Positions 25,079 through 35,500 of a DNA stretch of 64,000 nucleotides are shown one piece after another. The position numbers were made by a program, and so were the translations under genes. Origin of the DNA: an uncultured Dorea sp. (GTDB lineage Bacteria > Bacillota > Clostridia > Lachnospirales > Lachnospiraceae); assembly GCA_910580235.1 (NCBI GenBank), contig CAJTVU010000001.1, positions 62,001 through 126,000 on the forward strand, written 5' to 3'. Numbering within the stretch: position 1 is the stretch's first letter; every line of letters starts with the position of its first letter. The notes under the pieces were generated by a model. It saw only the letters and a list, made by a program, of their open reading frames with translations. It did not search any database and had not been told where the DNA came from.

Positions 25079-26620
25079 TCAGAGCAGGATAAGCAGCAAA
25101 ATACCTGCGATCACTCCTGCAAGGCCCAGCATGAGAGCCCTGCTGATCCCTTTCTTTCCGAGGAGCTGCTGCTCCTCTCCTCCTTTTAGGATCCCCCACG
25201 GGCTGTATTTCTCCATATAACGTGTCAGATCCGCCCCCTTCTGCTGTCCGATGACGCGCAGGAACTGCTCCCAGTCTCTGTTTAGAAAGCGGGCTCCTGC
25301 GATCCACCCCTCCTGCTGCATGGCATACTTGATCCCCGCTGCAAGGGCTTCCTCTGGCTCTCCCGTCTTTCTGTAAATATTCATGATATAATAATACACA
25401 TCGCGGACGCTTCTTCCAGGATTCCGGCCTCCTGCGGCGTCACCTGCCTCCTGCCTGAGAACGGCTCTCTCTCTTTGCTCCGCCTCCACAATATACCGGT
25501 CCACCATGCGGCCGACCATATCCCTCACTTCCGCGAAAATGCCTCCCGTCCGCCTTTCACCGGCTCTGGAAGATATGTTCGTAGAAGATGCCTTCACAGA
25601 ATCATAAAAGACTTCCGCTTTTATATCCATAGCGGCGGCGAGCACTCCTTTTATCCCCTCTTCTCTCTGGGATCCCGGCCGGGCCATTACTGTTTCCGCC
25701 CGCCGCCCGGGATCCAGAAGGTTCCCGCTTCCACGGATATATCCGGCGAACCGGTCCGCCGTCTCTAATTGCCTTCCTGTATACAGCTCCCCTCTCTTTC
25801 CCTGGGAAGCCTCCATGACCCCCGCCGTCTCCCTTTCGGCAGGAGACATGGCGAACGCCGCTCTGTTCTCGCTTACGTAAGTACGGTAGCTCTTATCTAC
25901 CTGTACTTCTCCTTTCCCAGAACGGGCGTACAGGACGGTCCCCTCGCTCCGCTCCGGTATCGTCCCTTTCTCAAAAAACGTTTTTGCCTCTCTTCCCGGG
26001 ATCGATTCCTTTGTAACGTTCCGGTACAGGCTTCCCCGGATATTCCTGACGGCCTCCTTATCCCCGAACTCTTCCGCAAATTCCAGCAGATCTTTTACAG
26101 AGCGTCCAATAAGGAGATTGAGCTTCTCCGAGAGGACTGACGCAAGCCTCCTTAGCTGCTCCTGCTGCTGCGGCCCTTCCTCCGTATGTGTAAGGATGCT
26201 CTCTAACAGCTTCAGATAGAGCGTGGACAGCTCCTCCAGCTGATCCGAAAGGCTTTTCCCATCTAAAGGGAACCAGTTTAAGAACGCTTCCCACAGCTCA
26301 GACTCCATCTCCAGGACCCAGTCTTTGCATATGCCAATCCATCTCCCCTGTTCCGAGAGACGGGAGACGTCTCTGGACGCCCCTTTTGCGATGCTCTCCT
26401 GTCGTACCTCTTCCTTTTCCTCCTCTTTCTCCCTGACTTCCTTTTCCAAGATCTGCTTCTGCTCTTCCACTCTCTTAGAAAGCCCCTGTATCAGCAGATT
26501 CCCGGCCTTAAGACGCTCTGTCTTCTCTATATTCCCGGCGCCTATCCTCCCCGCGTCTATTGTCCCTGTGTCCGTCCTTGCTGCATCCAGCCGCCCAACA
26601 TCCAGCCGTCCCTCTGCCAC
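25079..26620 (-). CDS. large C-terminally membrane-anchored protein, unknown
   Basis: 513 residues from a GTG with GAGGGAAGA upstream. It opens with Gly/Asp/Ala/Ile-rich degenerate repeats (VGRLDAARTDTGTIDAGRIG), continues with a charged coiled coil (about 45-75, KRVEEQKQILEKEVREKEEE), a helical middle, and ends with a single hydrophobic helix ISRALMLGLAGVIAGILLLILL at the extreme C-terminus, so it is probably tail-anchored facing the cytoplasm. It contains no recognised catalytic motif. A DVYYYIMNIYRKTGEPEEALAAGIKYAM segment (about 410-440) looks TPR-like. I do not recognise the family. Confidence 0.75.
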   Translation of the reverse strand: MAEGRLDVGRLDAARTDTGTIDAGRIGAGNIEKTERLKAGNLLIQGLSKRVEEQKQILEKEVREKEEEKEEVRQESIAKGASRDVSRLSEQGRWIGICKDWVLEMESELWEAFLNWFPLDGKSLSDQLEELSTLYLKLLESILTHTEEGPQQQEQLRRLASVLSEKLNLLIGRSVKDLLEFAEEFGDKEAVRNIRGSLYRNVTKESIPGREAKTFFEKGTIPERSEGTVLYARSGKGEVQVDKSYRTYVSENRAAFAMSPAERETAGVMEASQGKRGELYTGRQLETADRFAGYIRGSGNLLDPGRRAETVMARPGSQREEGIKGVLAAAMDIKAEVFYDSVKASSTNISSRAGERRTGGIFAEVRDMVGRMVDRYIVEAEQRERAVLRQEAGDAAGGRNPGRSVRDVYYYIMNIYRKTGEPEEALAAGIKYAMQQEGWIAGARFLNRDWEQFLRVIGQQKGADLTRYMEKYSPWGILKGGEEQQLLGKKGISRALMLGLAGVIAGILLLILL

Positions 26621-26684
26621 TCTTCCCTCGCCTCCCCCTTATCTTGTTACAATACTGTCTACCTTAAGTATCGGCAAGATCAGC

Positions 26685-26721
26685 AGAAAAATAAGCCGGA
26701 CGGATGCTCCGCACGGCTTAT
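26685..26721 (-). terminator. intrinsic terminator of the Dabb gene
   Basis: Reading leftward, ATAAGCCG...CGGCTTAT makes a stem followed by TTTTT, 12 bp past the stop codon of the Dabb-domain gene. Confidence 0.75.
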
Positions 26722-26732
26722 CCTCTTCTGTA

Positions 26733-27032
26733 TTATTCATAGTCCAGGCATGCCCGCTCCGTCACGTACGGGCGCACATAATCATCCGCCACTCTCACAT
26801 GCTCCGGATGCACAGCGTAAGCCGCAATGTCCGATGCTTTTTCCAGTGTTGTCACCAGGGCGACGTCATGGGTGCTGGAAGACATCGGCTCTTCGACAAA
26901 TTGTACGGTCAGAAGCCCGGGGACTTTTCCCACAAGGCTGTTAAGCTGCTCTGCCATCGCTTTTTTGAGCCCCGCTTTCTCGCTCTCCTCAATCTCCTCT
27001 TTGAATTTCCACATAACGATATGATGTACCAT
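26733..27032 (-). CDS. Dabb (stress-responsive A/B barrel) family protein
   Basis: A 99-residue ferredoxin-like barrel protein with the family signature MVHHIVMWKFKEE, THDVALVTTLEKASDIAAYAVHPEHVRVADDYVRPYVTERACLDYE. Dabb proteins are small dimers of varied or unknown function. It is monocistronic, divergent from the C_GCAxxG_C_C gene, and carries its own terminator. Confidence 0.9.
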   Translation of the reverse strand: MVHHIVMWKFKEEIEESEKAGLKKAMAEQLNSLVGKVPGLLTVQFVEEPMSSSTHDVALVTTLEKASDIAAYAVHPEHVRVADDYVRPYVTERACLDYE

Positions 27033-27239
27033 GATAGAACCTCCATTATATTTATTATATTTATTTCTTCAATTATAACGCAATCAGCCGCATGCGACAA
27101 TCAGATTCTTCCATGATCCTTCCTCAATCGCCCGTCTTCTATTCAATATGCCTATAAACATATATGAACAAACGATAACAGACTGCTTTTTAGCCGTGCT
27201 ATAATAACGGCATAATCATACTTTTAGGAGGAAGAATCT

Positions 27240-27764
27240 ATGAACATCGGAGTAACAGAAATCAGTCCAAGAGCCGTGCAGCAAGTAGCTGAGCACAAGT
27301 TCAAGAATGGGTATTACTGCTGTGAGGCGCTTATAAGCGCTCTCCGCGACGAGCTGAAGCTTGACGCCCCTGAGGAAGTCATTGCAATGGCGTCCGGCAT
27401 GGCGGTCGGCGCAGGCAAGTCAGGATGTGTATGCGGAGCGTTTAACGGGGGCATATTAGCCCTTGGGATGTTCTTTGGGCGCACGGAGCAGGACGGGCCT
27501 ACGAACCCGAAGAGCGTGAAGTGTATGGAGCTTACAAAAGAGCTTCACGACTGGTTCAAGCAGGCAAATGAAAAGAATGCGATCTGCTGTCGCGTGCTTA
27601 CAAAAGAATTTGATAAAGGGCGCGGAGAGCATAAAGAACAGTGCATCTTCTTTACAGGGCTCTGTACATGGAAGGTCGTACAGATCCTTTGCCGCGAGCT
27701 CGGCATCAAGAACCTGGATGAGATCGACGAGCCGGCTCCAAGACGCGCCCTTGCGGAAATCTAA
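27240..27764 (+). CDS. C_GCAxxG_C_C family redox protein
   Basis: 174 residues with the family pattern: NGYYCCEALISAL, MASGMAVGAGKSGCVCGAFNGGILALGMFFG (the GC.CGA..GG core), CMELTKELHDWFK, and ICCRVLTKEF...QCIFFTGLCTWKVVQIL. Conserved cysteines are thought to bind a cofactor or cluster; function is not established. A TATAAT at 27200-27205 and GGAGGAAG before the ATG support its start. It is 30 bp upstream of the transporter and likely co-transcribed. Confidence 0.9.
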   Translation: MNIGVTEISPRAVQQVAEHKFKNGYYCCEALISALRDELKLDAPEEVIAMASGMAVGAGKSGCVCGAFNGGILALGMFFGRTEQDGPTNPKSVKCMELTKELHDWFKQANEKNAICCRVLTKEFDKGRGEHKEQCIFFTGLCTWKVVQILCRELGIKNLDEIDEPAPRRALAEI

Positions 27765-27794
27765 ACACAATAAAAAATAAAGGAAGTTATCGAC

Positions 27795-28715
27795 ATGAAA
27801 AAAATAATACAAAAAGTCCCAGTGCCTCTCTGCGGCGTTATGCTTGGATTCGCCGCCCTCGGCAATCTGCTGCAGAGCTATGGGGAAGGCATCCGCTATG
27901 TATGCGGAGCCGTATCTGCATTCTTATTGGTACTTGTCCTTCTGAAGCTGATCCTGTTCCCGGGAATGGTGGGGGAAGATCTTAAGAATCCGATCACGGC
28001 AAGCGTTGCCGCTACATTCCCGATGGGGCTGATGCTGCTTTCCACTTATGCAAAACCGTTCATTGGGCCGGCCGCGATGTATATATGGTTCTTCGCGATC
28101 GGGCTGCACATCGTGCTCATTATTTATTTTACAATGCAGTTTATTGTGAAGTTCCAGTTCCAAAAGGTATTTGCAAGCTATTTTGTGCTGTATGTAGGGA
28201 TTGTCGTCTCCTCTGTCACGGCTCCTGTATTTGAGCAGCTTCGCGTTGGGACCGCCGCTTTCTGGTTCGGTTTTTCCGTGCTGCTCGTATTGCTCGTTCT
28301 TGTAACGATACGCTATGTGAGATTCCCGGAGATCCCGGAGCCCGCCAGGCCGATCATCTGCATCTATACGGCGCCGACCAGCCTGTGCGTGGCAGGCTAT
28401 GTCCAGTCTGTAACACCGAAATCGAGAGAGTTCCTGCTGGCGATCTTTGCCCTTGCAACGGTCCTCTATGTGTTCGCGCTTATAAAAGCGCTTGGGTATC
28501 TGAAGCTGAAATTCTACCCAAGCTACGCTGCTTTCACCTTCCCATTTGTAATCAGCGCGATCGCGGCAAAACAGACGATGGCATGCCTTGCGAACATGCA
28601 GCATCCAATGCCGTCCCTTAAGTATGTCGTACTGTTTGAGACCATTGTCGCAACACTGTTCATGATCTATACGCTCATCCGGTTCATGCAGTTTATCTTT
28701 GCGGCAGATAAGTAA
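27795..28715 (+). CDS. TDT (TehA-like) family transporter
   Basis: 306 residues with ten hydrophobic segments beginning VPVPLCGVMLGFAALGNLLQSYGE, the typical first helix of the tellurite-resistance/C4-dicarboxylate transporter family, with an internal repeat (ARPIICIYTAPTSLCVAGYVQS). Substrate may be an anion such as a dicarboxylate or sulfite. It is coupled to the C_GCAxxG_C_C gene. Confidence 0.9.
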   Translation: MKKIIQKVPVPLCGVMLGFAALGNLLQSYGEGIRYVCGAVSAFLLVLVLLKLILFPGMVGEDLKNPITASVAATFPMGLMLLSTYAKPFIGPAAMYIWFFAIGLHIVLIIYFTMQFIVKFQFQKVFASYFVLYVGIVVSSVTAPVFEQLRVGTAAFWFGFSVLLVLLVLVTIRYVRFPEIPEPARPIICIYTAPTSLCVAGYVQSVTPKSREFLLAIFALATVLYVFALIKALGYLKLKFYPSYAAFTFPFVISAIAAKQTMACLANMQHPMPSLKYVVLFETIVATLFMIYTLIRFMQFIFAADK

Positions 28716-28734
28716 AAGCGGCCATATATAAAAA

Positions 28735-28782
28735 GATGCCGCAGAAGCATTTATCCTTAACGCTTCTGCGGCGTTTTTTATT
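28735..28782. terminator. bidirectional intrinsic terminator
   Basis: GCCGCAGAAGC and GCTTCTGCGGC form an 11-bp stem; a T-run follows on the top strand (GTTTTTTATTTT) and an A-run precedes it, so it serves both the TDT gene and the convergent ABC operon. Confidence 0.88.
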
Positions 28783-29707
28783 TTACCGCCAATGCGACTT
28801 TCTCGCCCTTCTGCCTTAACACATCTCTCCCGGCGCGAAGGATGATCTCACTGCCGTCCGTCGTGCGTATATAATACTGTCGATAGAAGCCTAAGAACTC
28901 CCCTCGCAAGATCTCGCCATGGATCTCGCCGTCGGACGTAAATACAAGATCCTCCGGCCTGCAATATATATCCTTCCCATTATCGTCTTTGAAGCGGTTC
29001 GATATGCCAAGGAAATTTCCCGCGAACTCATTTGCGGGGCGTATATATACCTCCTCTGGGGCGCCGATCTGGACAAGATCACCCTGATCCATAATGGCGA
29101 TGGAATCCCCCAGCACCATTGCCTCTTCCTGATCATGGGTCACGAACACCATCGTAATGCCAAATTCTTTTTGTATCTGCCGGATCTCCTGGCGCATCTT
29201 GACGCGGAGCTTTGCATCAAGGTTGCTCAATGGCTCGTCAAGAAGGAGCACCTTCGGCCTCGTGATAAGAGAGCGCACGAGGGCGACCCTCTGCTGCTGT
29301 CCGCCGGATATCTCATGGATCTTGTAGCCTGCATACTCTGCAAGGCCCACCGTATCCAGATACTCCATCGCCATATCCCGGATCTCTCCCCGCTTCATCT
29401 TCTGGAACTTAAGCCCGTAAGCCACATTGTCAAGCACCGTAAGATGAGGGAACAAGGCGTAAGACTGGAATACCGTAGATACAGGGCGCTCCTCCGGCTC
29501 CAGCCGCGTAATATCCTCCCCATCCACTCGTATCTCCCCCGCGTCAGGCTTCAGAAAGCCGCCGATCATCTTAAGAGTCGTCGTCTTCCCGCAGCCCGAC
29601 GAGCCAAGCAGACAGAGCAGCTCTCCTTTCCCAAGAGAAAGAGAGAGATTCTTTACGACTTCTTTTTCTCCAAATCTCTTACTTAGATTTTTTAATTCCA
29701 GATACAT
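28778..29707 (-). CDS. ABC transporter ATP-binding protein (iron/phosphonate/spermidine type)
   Basis: 309 residues: Walker A GSSGCGKTT, Q-loop QSYALFPHLTV, signature SGGQQQRVAL, Walker B VLLLDEPLSNLD, switch His VFVTHDQEEAM, and a C-terminal TOBE-like regulatory domain (about 230-305). It resembles FbpC/PotA/PhnT importers. The ATG at 29707 has GAAGGAGGAG upstream and lies inside the 3' end of the permease gene (29-bp overlap). Third gene of the operon. Confidence 0.93.
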   Translation of the reverse strand: MYLELKNLSKRFGEKEVVKNLSLSLGKGELLCLLGSSGCGKTTTLKMIGGFLKPDAGEIRVDGEDITRLEPEERPVSTVFQSYALFPHLTVLDNVAYGLKFQKMKRGEIRDMAMEYLDTVGLAEYAGYKIHEISGGQQQRVALVRSLITRPKVLLLDEPLSNLDAKLRVKMRQEIRQIQKEFGITMVFVTHDQEEAMVLGDSIAIMDQGDLVQIGAPEEVYIRPANEFAGNFLGISNRFKDDNGKDIYCRPEDLVFTSDGEIHGEILRGEFLGFYRQYYIRTTDGSEIILRAGRDVLRQKGEKVALAVK

Positions 29708-31367
29708 GGCTCCTCCTTCCTCTTCCTTCTGAAAATCCAATATAAAAAATGACGTTGATCATGACTGTGATCAGTATTATGAATGTCGAGATCATAGAGG
29801 CTTCCCCATATTTTCCCGTATTGATGCTATCAAACAATGTAAACACTGCGATCTTCTGTCCCGGCGTAATAAGGAAGATGACCGAGCCCGCCGTAATCAT
29901 CGCGCTCGTAAAATTATTTACGAACCCTGTCGCAAATGCCGGCTTTAAGTTCGGGAGCAGGATATCTTTGAACACCTGAAGCTTGTTAGCGCCCAGATCC
30001 CTCGCCGCATCGTCGATGTTCAGGCTGATCTGCGCCAGAGACGCAGTGACCGCCTTCGTCGTAATGGACAGCTGCTTGAAGATCATATTCGCGATAACGA
30101 TAAGAGCCGTCCCCGTAATCTTAAGAGGGCCGTGGTTGAACGCCAGTATATATCCGATGCCAAAGCAGCTGCCGGGGAGCATGTACGGCATTGTCACGAC
30201 AAAGTCCACAAAATTCCCGAACCGGATCTTCCGCCTCTCCACATAGTAAGAAAGAAGGATCCCGATAAACGTCCCCACAAGCGCGACAATAAGCGCATAC
30301 ACGACGCTTCGGATAAAAGTGTCCATATTCCGCTCAAAAAGCGCCTCCATATACTCGAATGTAAATCTGCGATCCCCGCGCACATTTTTGCTGAAGCTGT
30401 TCAGAAAGATAGATCCATACACCAAAAGCATCTTCACGAAGAAAACGGCGGCGGATAAGTATACGAGCGCCGCGCTCGGCCCCTTTATGCGGAAGTCCTC
30501 TTCCGTACCTGACGCCTTATTATTATTTCCGGCAAAGATCTTATCATTTTTCTTCATCAGATAACGGTACAGCACAAAGCCAAAAAGCGCCGGGATCAGA
30601 AGCAGCACGTTAAGCGCCGAGCTCCTGTGCAGGTCCGAGTAGCCGATGATCTGCATATAGATCTCCGTGGCGACCGTCTCAAACCTCCCTCCGATCACGA
30701 TGGGCGTCCCAAAGTCCGCCATAGAACGGATAAAGGACAGAAGAAAACAGATGAGGAGGGACGGGCTTATAAGCGGGATCACAACTTTATATAAAGTCCT
30801 TCCCCTCGTCGCTCCCAGGTCTGCCGACGCCTGCAGGAGCGAAAGATCGATCCTCTCGAGCATCCCGATCAAAAGCAGGGCGTTCAGCGATGTAAAGAAC
30901 AGGCTCTGCATGATCACGACCCCCTGCCACCCATAAGGGTTTAAGGACAGCCCAAGAAGCCCTTTCGATATCATACCATTCCTTCCAAAAAGCTGGATAT
31001 ACGCAAGGGATGAAATGAACGGGGGCGACACCATGCTGACAAGAAGGATGCCCATCAAAAGCCTGCCTATCTTTTTTGACGTAAACCTTACGCTAAATGC
31101 TACCGCTACCGCCAGCGCCGTAGACAATGCCGCCGAAAGGAGCGCTACAAATACGCTGTTCTTTAACAGATCCAGATTCTCCCCAAATATGCTCTCGTAC
31201 ACTGCGAGGCTGAACCCTTCGTCCCCCGTCACGCTCTGCTTTACAATACAAAGAAGCGGATAAAGGACGAATAAAAATACGATCGCAAGCAGGGCCGCCA
31301 GGATCAGCTTGTCTAATATATAGAAACGGGCACCACTGTGTGATGCCCCTGCTGTCTTATTCTTCAC
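29679..31367 (-). CDS. ABC importer double permease
   Basis: 562 residues with two fused binding-protein-dependent permease domains (about 50-270 and 335-555), each with the EAA-loop pattern: ASADLGATRGRTLYKVVIPLISP and DAARDLGANKLQVFKDILLPNLKP. This FbpB-like arrangement is usual for Fe(III) and 2-aminoethylphosphonate importers. It overlaps the binding-protein gene by 11 bp at its 5' end. Confidence 0.93.
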   Translation of the reverse strand: MKNKTAGASHSGARFYILDKLILAALLAIVFLFVLYPLLCIVKQSVTGDEGFSLAVYESIFGENLDLLKNSVFVALLSAALSTALAVAVAFSVRFTSKKIGRLLMGILLVSMVSPPFISSLAYIQLFGRNGMISKGLLGLSLNPYGWQGVVIMQSLFFTSLNALLLIGMLERIDLSLLQASADLGATRGRTLYKVVIPLISPSLLICFLLSFIRSMADFGTPIVIGGRFETVATEIYMQIIGYSDLHRSSALNVLLLIPALFGFVLYRYLMKKNDKIFAGNNNKASGTEEDFRIKGPSAALVYLSAAVFFVKMLLVYGSIFLNSFSKNVRGDRRFTFEYMEALFERNMDTFIRSVVYALIVALVGTFIGILLSYYVERRKIRFGNFVDFVVTMPYMLPGSCFGIGYILAFNHGPLKITGTALIVIANMIFKQLSITTKAVTASLAQISLNIDDAARDLGANKLQVFKDILLPNLKPAFATGFVNNFTSAMITAGSVIFLITPGQKIAVFTLFDSINTGKYGEASMISTFIILITVMINVIFYIGFSEGRGRRSHVSGIKKSK

Positions 31368-32436
31368 CTTTATCTCCTATTAAAGCATTCCACTGCTCTA
31401 AGATGTCCGTCCTCTCTTTTCCAAAGAGAGTAAGATCCTCTTCCATCAGCTTGCTCTGGTCAAAATCCAGCTCCAGCCCTTCAATATCCGGTTTTACAAG
31501 AAGACACGTGTTCTTCTGGTCGATCTCGGCCAGCTGCTTCATATTCTCGTCATCCGAGTAGAACCATTCAATAAACGCTTTTGCCGCCTCTGTATTCTCA
31601 CCGTTGGCGAACGCCGCCACGCCTTCTGGGACATATGGCATCCCATCGGTCGGATAGATGATGCTTACGTCGGACGTCTCTTTAAGCTCGTCGAGCGTCC
31701 CGTCAATATACGTAATACCGATCCCGGCCTCGCCCGCGCCTACTTTTGTGCTTGGGTCGGCTCCTCTCTTAGCGTAATACGTGATGTTCTCATTTAATTT
31801 GCTAAAATAATCCCAGCCGTCGTCGCCCTTCGTCTGAAGGAGGGCGTTCACTACGGCATAATTTGTTCCTGAAATGGCCGGATTGGACATTAAGATCTCT
31901 CCGCGGTACTCTTCCTTTGTCAGGTCGTCCCATGACTTAGGAGCCTCCAGCCCTTTTTCAGCCAGTATCTCATTGTTTACGATAAATCCGACGACTGTAA
32001 CGCCTTTTGAGAACCAGTAATTCTCGCTGTCTTTGTACTCTTCGGCCAGATCTTTTGCTGCGTCGAAGTCAACCTTTTCTAACAGATTATTGTCCTTCGC
32101 ATCCATGAACGCGTCGATGCCGCCTCCAAACCAGAGATCCGCCGCAGGCGTGCCGCCTTCTGCTTTTAATTTAGAAAGCACTTCCCCGGATGACATGGAG
32201 ATAAATTCCACTTCCGGGCCGACTTCCTCTGTGAATTTCTCAAATAATGGCCCATAGTTCTCGCTTGTAGCGATGACTTTCAGCGTGCCTTCCAGCTTTG
32301 GCGCCTCATTCTCCTGTGTCGTCCCTTCCTGTGCTCCCTGCTCTTTCTTTGGCTCTTCCTCTTTGCCGCATGCTGCAAGAGCACAGGCCATAACAAGGAC
32401 TAAAAGCACTGCAAGTAAACGTTTTGCTTTCTGCAT
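31357..32436 (-). CDS. ABC importer substrate-binding lipoprotein
   Basis: 359 residues: signal peptide and lipobox (VLVMACALAACGK), a short charged spacer, then a type II periplasmic-binding fold with DLWFGGGIDAFMDAKDNNLLE and IGITYIDGT. It belongs to the Fe(III)/thiamine/phosphonate-binding group (AfuA/PhnS-like). Which ligand is bound cannot be settled: the paired C-terminal tyrosines of classic ferric binders are not obvious. It heads the operon with the permease and ATPase. Confidence 0.92.
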   Translation of the reverse strand: MQKAKRLLAVLLVLVMACALAACGKEEEPKKEQGAQEGTTQENEAPKLEGTLKVIATSENYGPLFEKFTEEVGPEVEFISMSSGEVLSKLKAEGGTPAADLWFGGGIDAFMDAKDNNLLEKVDFDAAKDLAEEYKDSENYWFSKGVTVVGFIVNNEILAEKGLEAPKSWDDLTKEEYRGEILMSNPAISGTNYAVVNALLQTKGDDGWDYFSKLNENITYYAKRGADPSTKVGAGEAGIGITYIDGTLDELKETSDVSIIYPTDGMPYVPEGVAAFANGENTEAAKAFIEWFYSDDENMKQLAEIDQKNTCLLVKPDIEGLELDFDQSKLMEEDLTLFGKERTDILEQWNALIGDKGEE

Positions 32437-32597
32437 CTCATTCTTCCTCCCTAAATGTAATAAATAAATAACATGAACTTCATCAATATATCACAGAACA
32501 GTGAAGATGTCTAATTGCTTTTTTCAATATAGCCTTTCATTTATAGTTATTATCTACAGATCAAGACGATTTATTTATAGTACTGCTGTCCATACCC

Positions 32598-35500
32598 TCA
32601 GCGCAGCTCTTCCTCATCGTCTTCGATCAGATTCCCCGCCAGCGCATTCTGCGTCTTTCTGAATTCTTCCGCCCTGTACTTCTCCCATTCGGTGGCCTGT
32701 TTGAACTCTATCGGCTGATTGAGCACGATCTGCGGGAACGGGATATTGATATCATGTTTATCAAAGATCAGCTTTATCTCACGGTTTAAGTCACGCTCCA
32801 TCTGTATTCTGTCGCTCTCATCACAGAGGACCATAATACGGATATTTACGCTGTTGTCTCCGAGAGAGACGACGCCTTTATAGAACGGCCCGTCAATAAT
32901 ATTCGGGAGATGCTTCTTAATATTTGGGAACTCTTTCTCCAGAACAGCTTCCACACGCTCCAGAGACTCTCCATATTCGATGCCTATATCGGCCCATGAG
33001 TAAGAGTAATCTCTTGTCATATTGACAACGCCGCACACCTCGCTGTTACTGATGATTTTTACGTTCTTGCTCCCGTCCCGGATCTTTGTCGTACGGATCC
33101 CGATCTCAATGACCGTACCGCGGTAATCGCCGATCGTAACGATATCTCCCACCTGGAACTCCCCTTCAAAGATGATAAAGAGCCCTGCAAGGATATCCGA
33201 GACAAGCGTCTGTGCTCCAAGCCCTACGACCAATGTTAAGATGCCCGCGGATGCAAGCAGCGTCTTCGTATCGACTCCGAATAAAGACAGGCAGTAGTAT
33301 AGGACTATGATGCAGGAAAAGTATTTTACAAAACTGTGCAGCATACGGCAGATCGTCTCTCCCTTTGCACCGAATGTACGTGACAATACGGTCAGCGTCT
33401 TCTGTACGATCATCGTAATTACGCTTGCGATACAGATGATCAGGACAGAGCCTGTAAATGCAAATATATTAACTCCTCTTGTCCATTTCCCACTGAGGAT
33501 ATAGAGGAAGCTGGAATTGTAGGCAAAGAGCGTATCTTTCATAGCTACTGCCACGCAGAGCGCTATAGCAAGTAATGCAAGGAATCCCTTCAGCATGACG
33601 AACAGCTGCTGTTCTGCCGTCTTATCGCTCCAGTGGATCACCTCGTTGCTCCAGCGGCTTGCGGCAGACTGCGTCTTTTTCTTCCTGCCGTCCGGCATAG
33701 AGATATCAAAGCTGGCCGCGCCGATCTCCCCTTCTTCCCAAGCCTTGCTCTTCTCTGTCTTATACGTAACCGTAAGAAGGAGGAATATAGCTAAAAGCTC
33801 TGCAAAGCTTGCAATTCCTGTCGCAGCTGTGATTGGAGCCCTGCTCCCTTTGATCGCTCTTTCCGGGACAGCCGAGTATATGTAGTAATCACTTGTCTCT
33901 ATAGAAGATGCATAGTATTTGTCATTCCCGATCGTCATGTAACCTACATGATCATCCACAAGCTGGATTTCCGTAATCCCTGCTCTTTTTGCATTTCTTC
34001 CGATGAATCTTTCATTCGGATGATATACGAATTTATGCCCCTCTTTGTCTATCGCGAACACGATCCCGCCTTTCCCTACTTTGAAGCCGGACAGGATCGT
34101 CTCGATCTTCATATCGGCGAGAAGATCTTCCAGCTTCTCTGGCGTTACGCCGATCTGTGTGAGCCCGTTCGCATATCCTTGTGCATCGTACCTTGCCACG
34201 CCAATGTACTGATAGTATTTTCCAGAGACATCGTCCGGCTGTGCCTCCTGGATCAGATATTCCATACCAAGGAGCAGCTTGTTAAATTCATAAGACTGGC
34301 TTTCCAGATCCTGGCTTAATGAAAACTTGATAAACGGCGTGCTTGTCGCTATCTGCTCCCCATTCTCATCAAATACATTGATCGAATCCACATCCAGTAT
34401 GCCGGCAAGCTCTACAAGCTTCTCCTTGTCTGAGAGCTCCGGCTTTTTCTCTGTAATATAAGCAGCGATCCTTGCTTTATTTAAATAGCGGGCATCATAA
34501 AGCTCCGTCATCTCCTCCTTTTCATCCTGCAGCTTCTTAATCTCTTTCTCTATCTCCTGTACCCGCTGGCTGTTGCTCATAGACTGGCGGGAAAGGGAGA
34601 ATAGCGTCTGCATATAGAAAGATACGAGAAGGATACAGACAAGCCCCAGGACAGACACTGCCCCGATCTTGCTCCCGATAGATCTGCTATAACGGAATTT
34701 CCCAAATACAGGCTTGTCATCTTCTTCGTCCTCTTTCTGCCTTAAAAGAAGCCCATATGTGATTACAAGAGTAAACACCGTAAATACTACAAACAGGATG
34801 ATCGCTACCGTCGAATTTCTTGACGCAGTGATCTCCTCTTCCGATACCGCGCAGACCACGTAGGCGTCCCCGGCCATTTTCACACCGCAGTATAATCTTC
34901 TGCCGTCTACGTCCAGCCACCCATAATTCCCATCTTCCAGCTCTTCCGCCGGGATCCCCGCTGAAAGGGCGTCCGTTCCAACAAGCTCTTCTTCTGGATA
35001 GTAGAGGAATGTATAGTCCTTTGCAGAGATCACAAATGCATAGCCGTCTAAGCCGACCGTCACATGAGAGAGCATGCTCTTCCATGTAGACGTCCTGTCA
35101 AGAAGATGTTCCAGCTCTTCTGTATTCTGCTCCAGCACGGCCATTGTACTGTCGTCGATGGCGCTTGCGTAATAGCGGGATGTCTCGCCGTCAATAGACA
35201 CGTCAAATCCGTCCGAAGCATTTCCAGTGCGGATCGACTCGCGGAGCTGGTTATAGCGGCTTAATGTAAAGTCTGCTCTTGTATCTTCCGCTTTTGCGAC
35301 AATGTTCCCTTCTTTATCTACTACGGCTACATTGTCTACTTCTAAAAGCCTTTTCGCCTCCTGCATATTTGCGGCGGTATAGCCTGATAATACATCGTTC
35401 CTGAACATAAAGGAAAGGCTGTCTGCTTTTCCTTTATACACTTTATCAAAGGATGCGGTCGTCTGCTCTTTTGACCTCTCCCCCTGCTCGACGATCTCTC

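Noticed and set aside
28778..32436. Assigning the ABC importer to iron
   Set aside because: The binding protein lacks clear ferric-ligand tyrosines, and related systems import 2-aminoethylphosphonate or thiamine; the substrate is left open.
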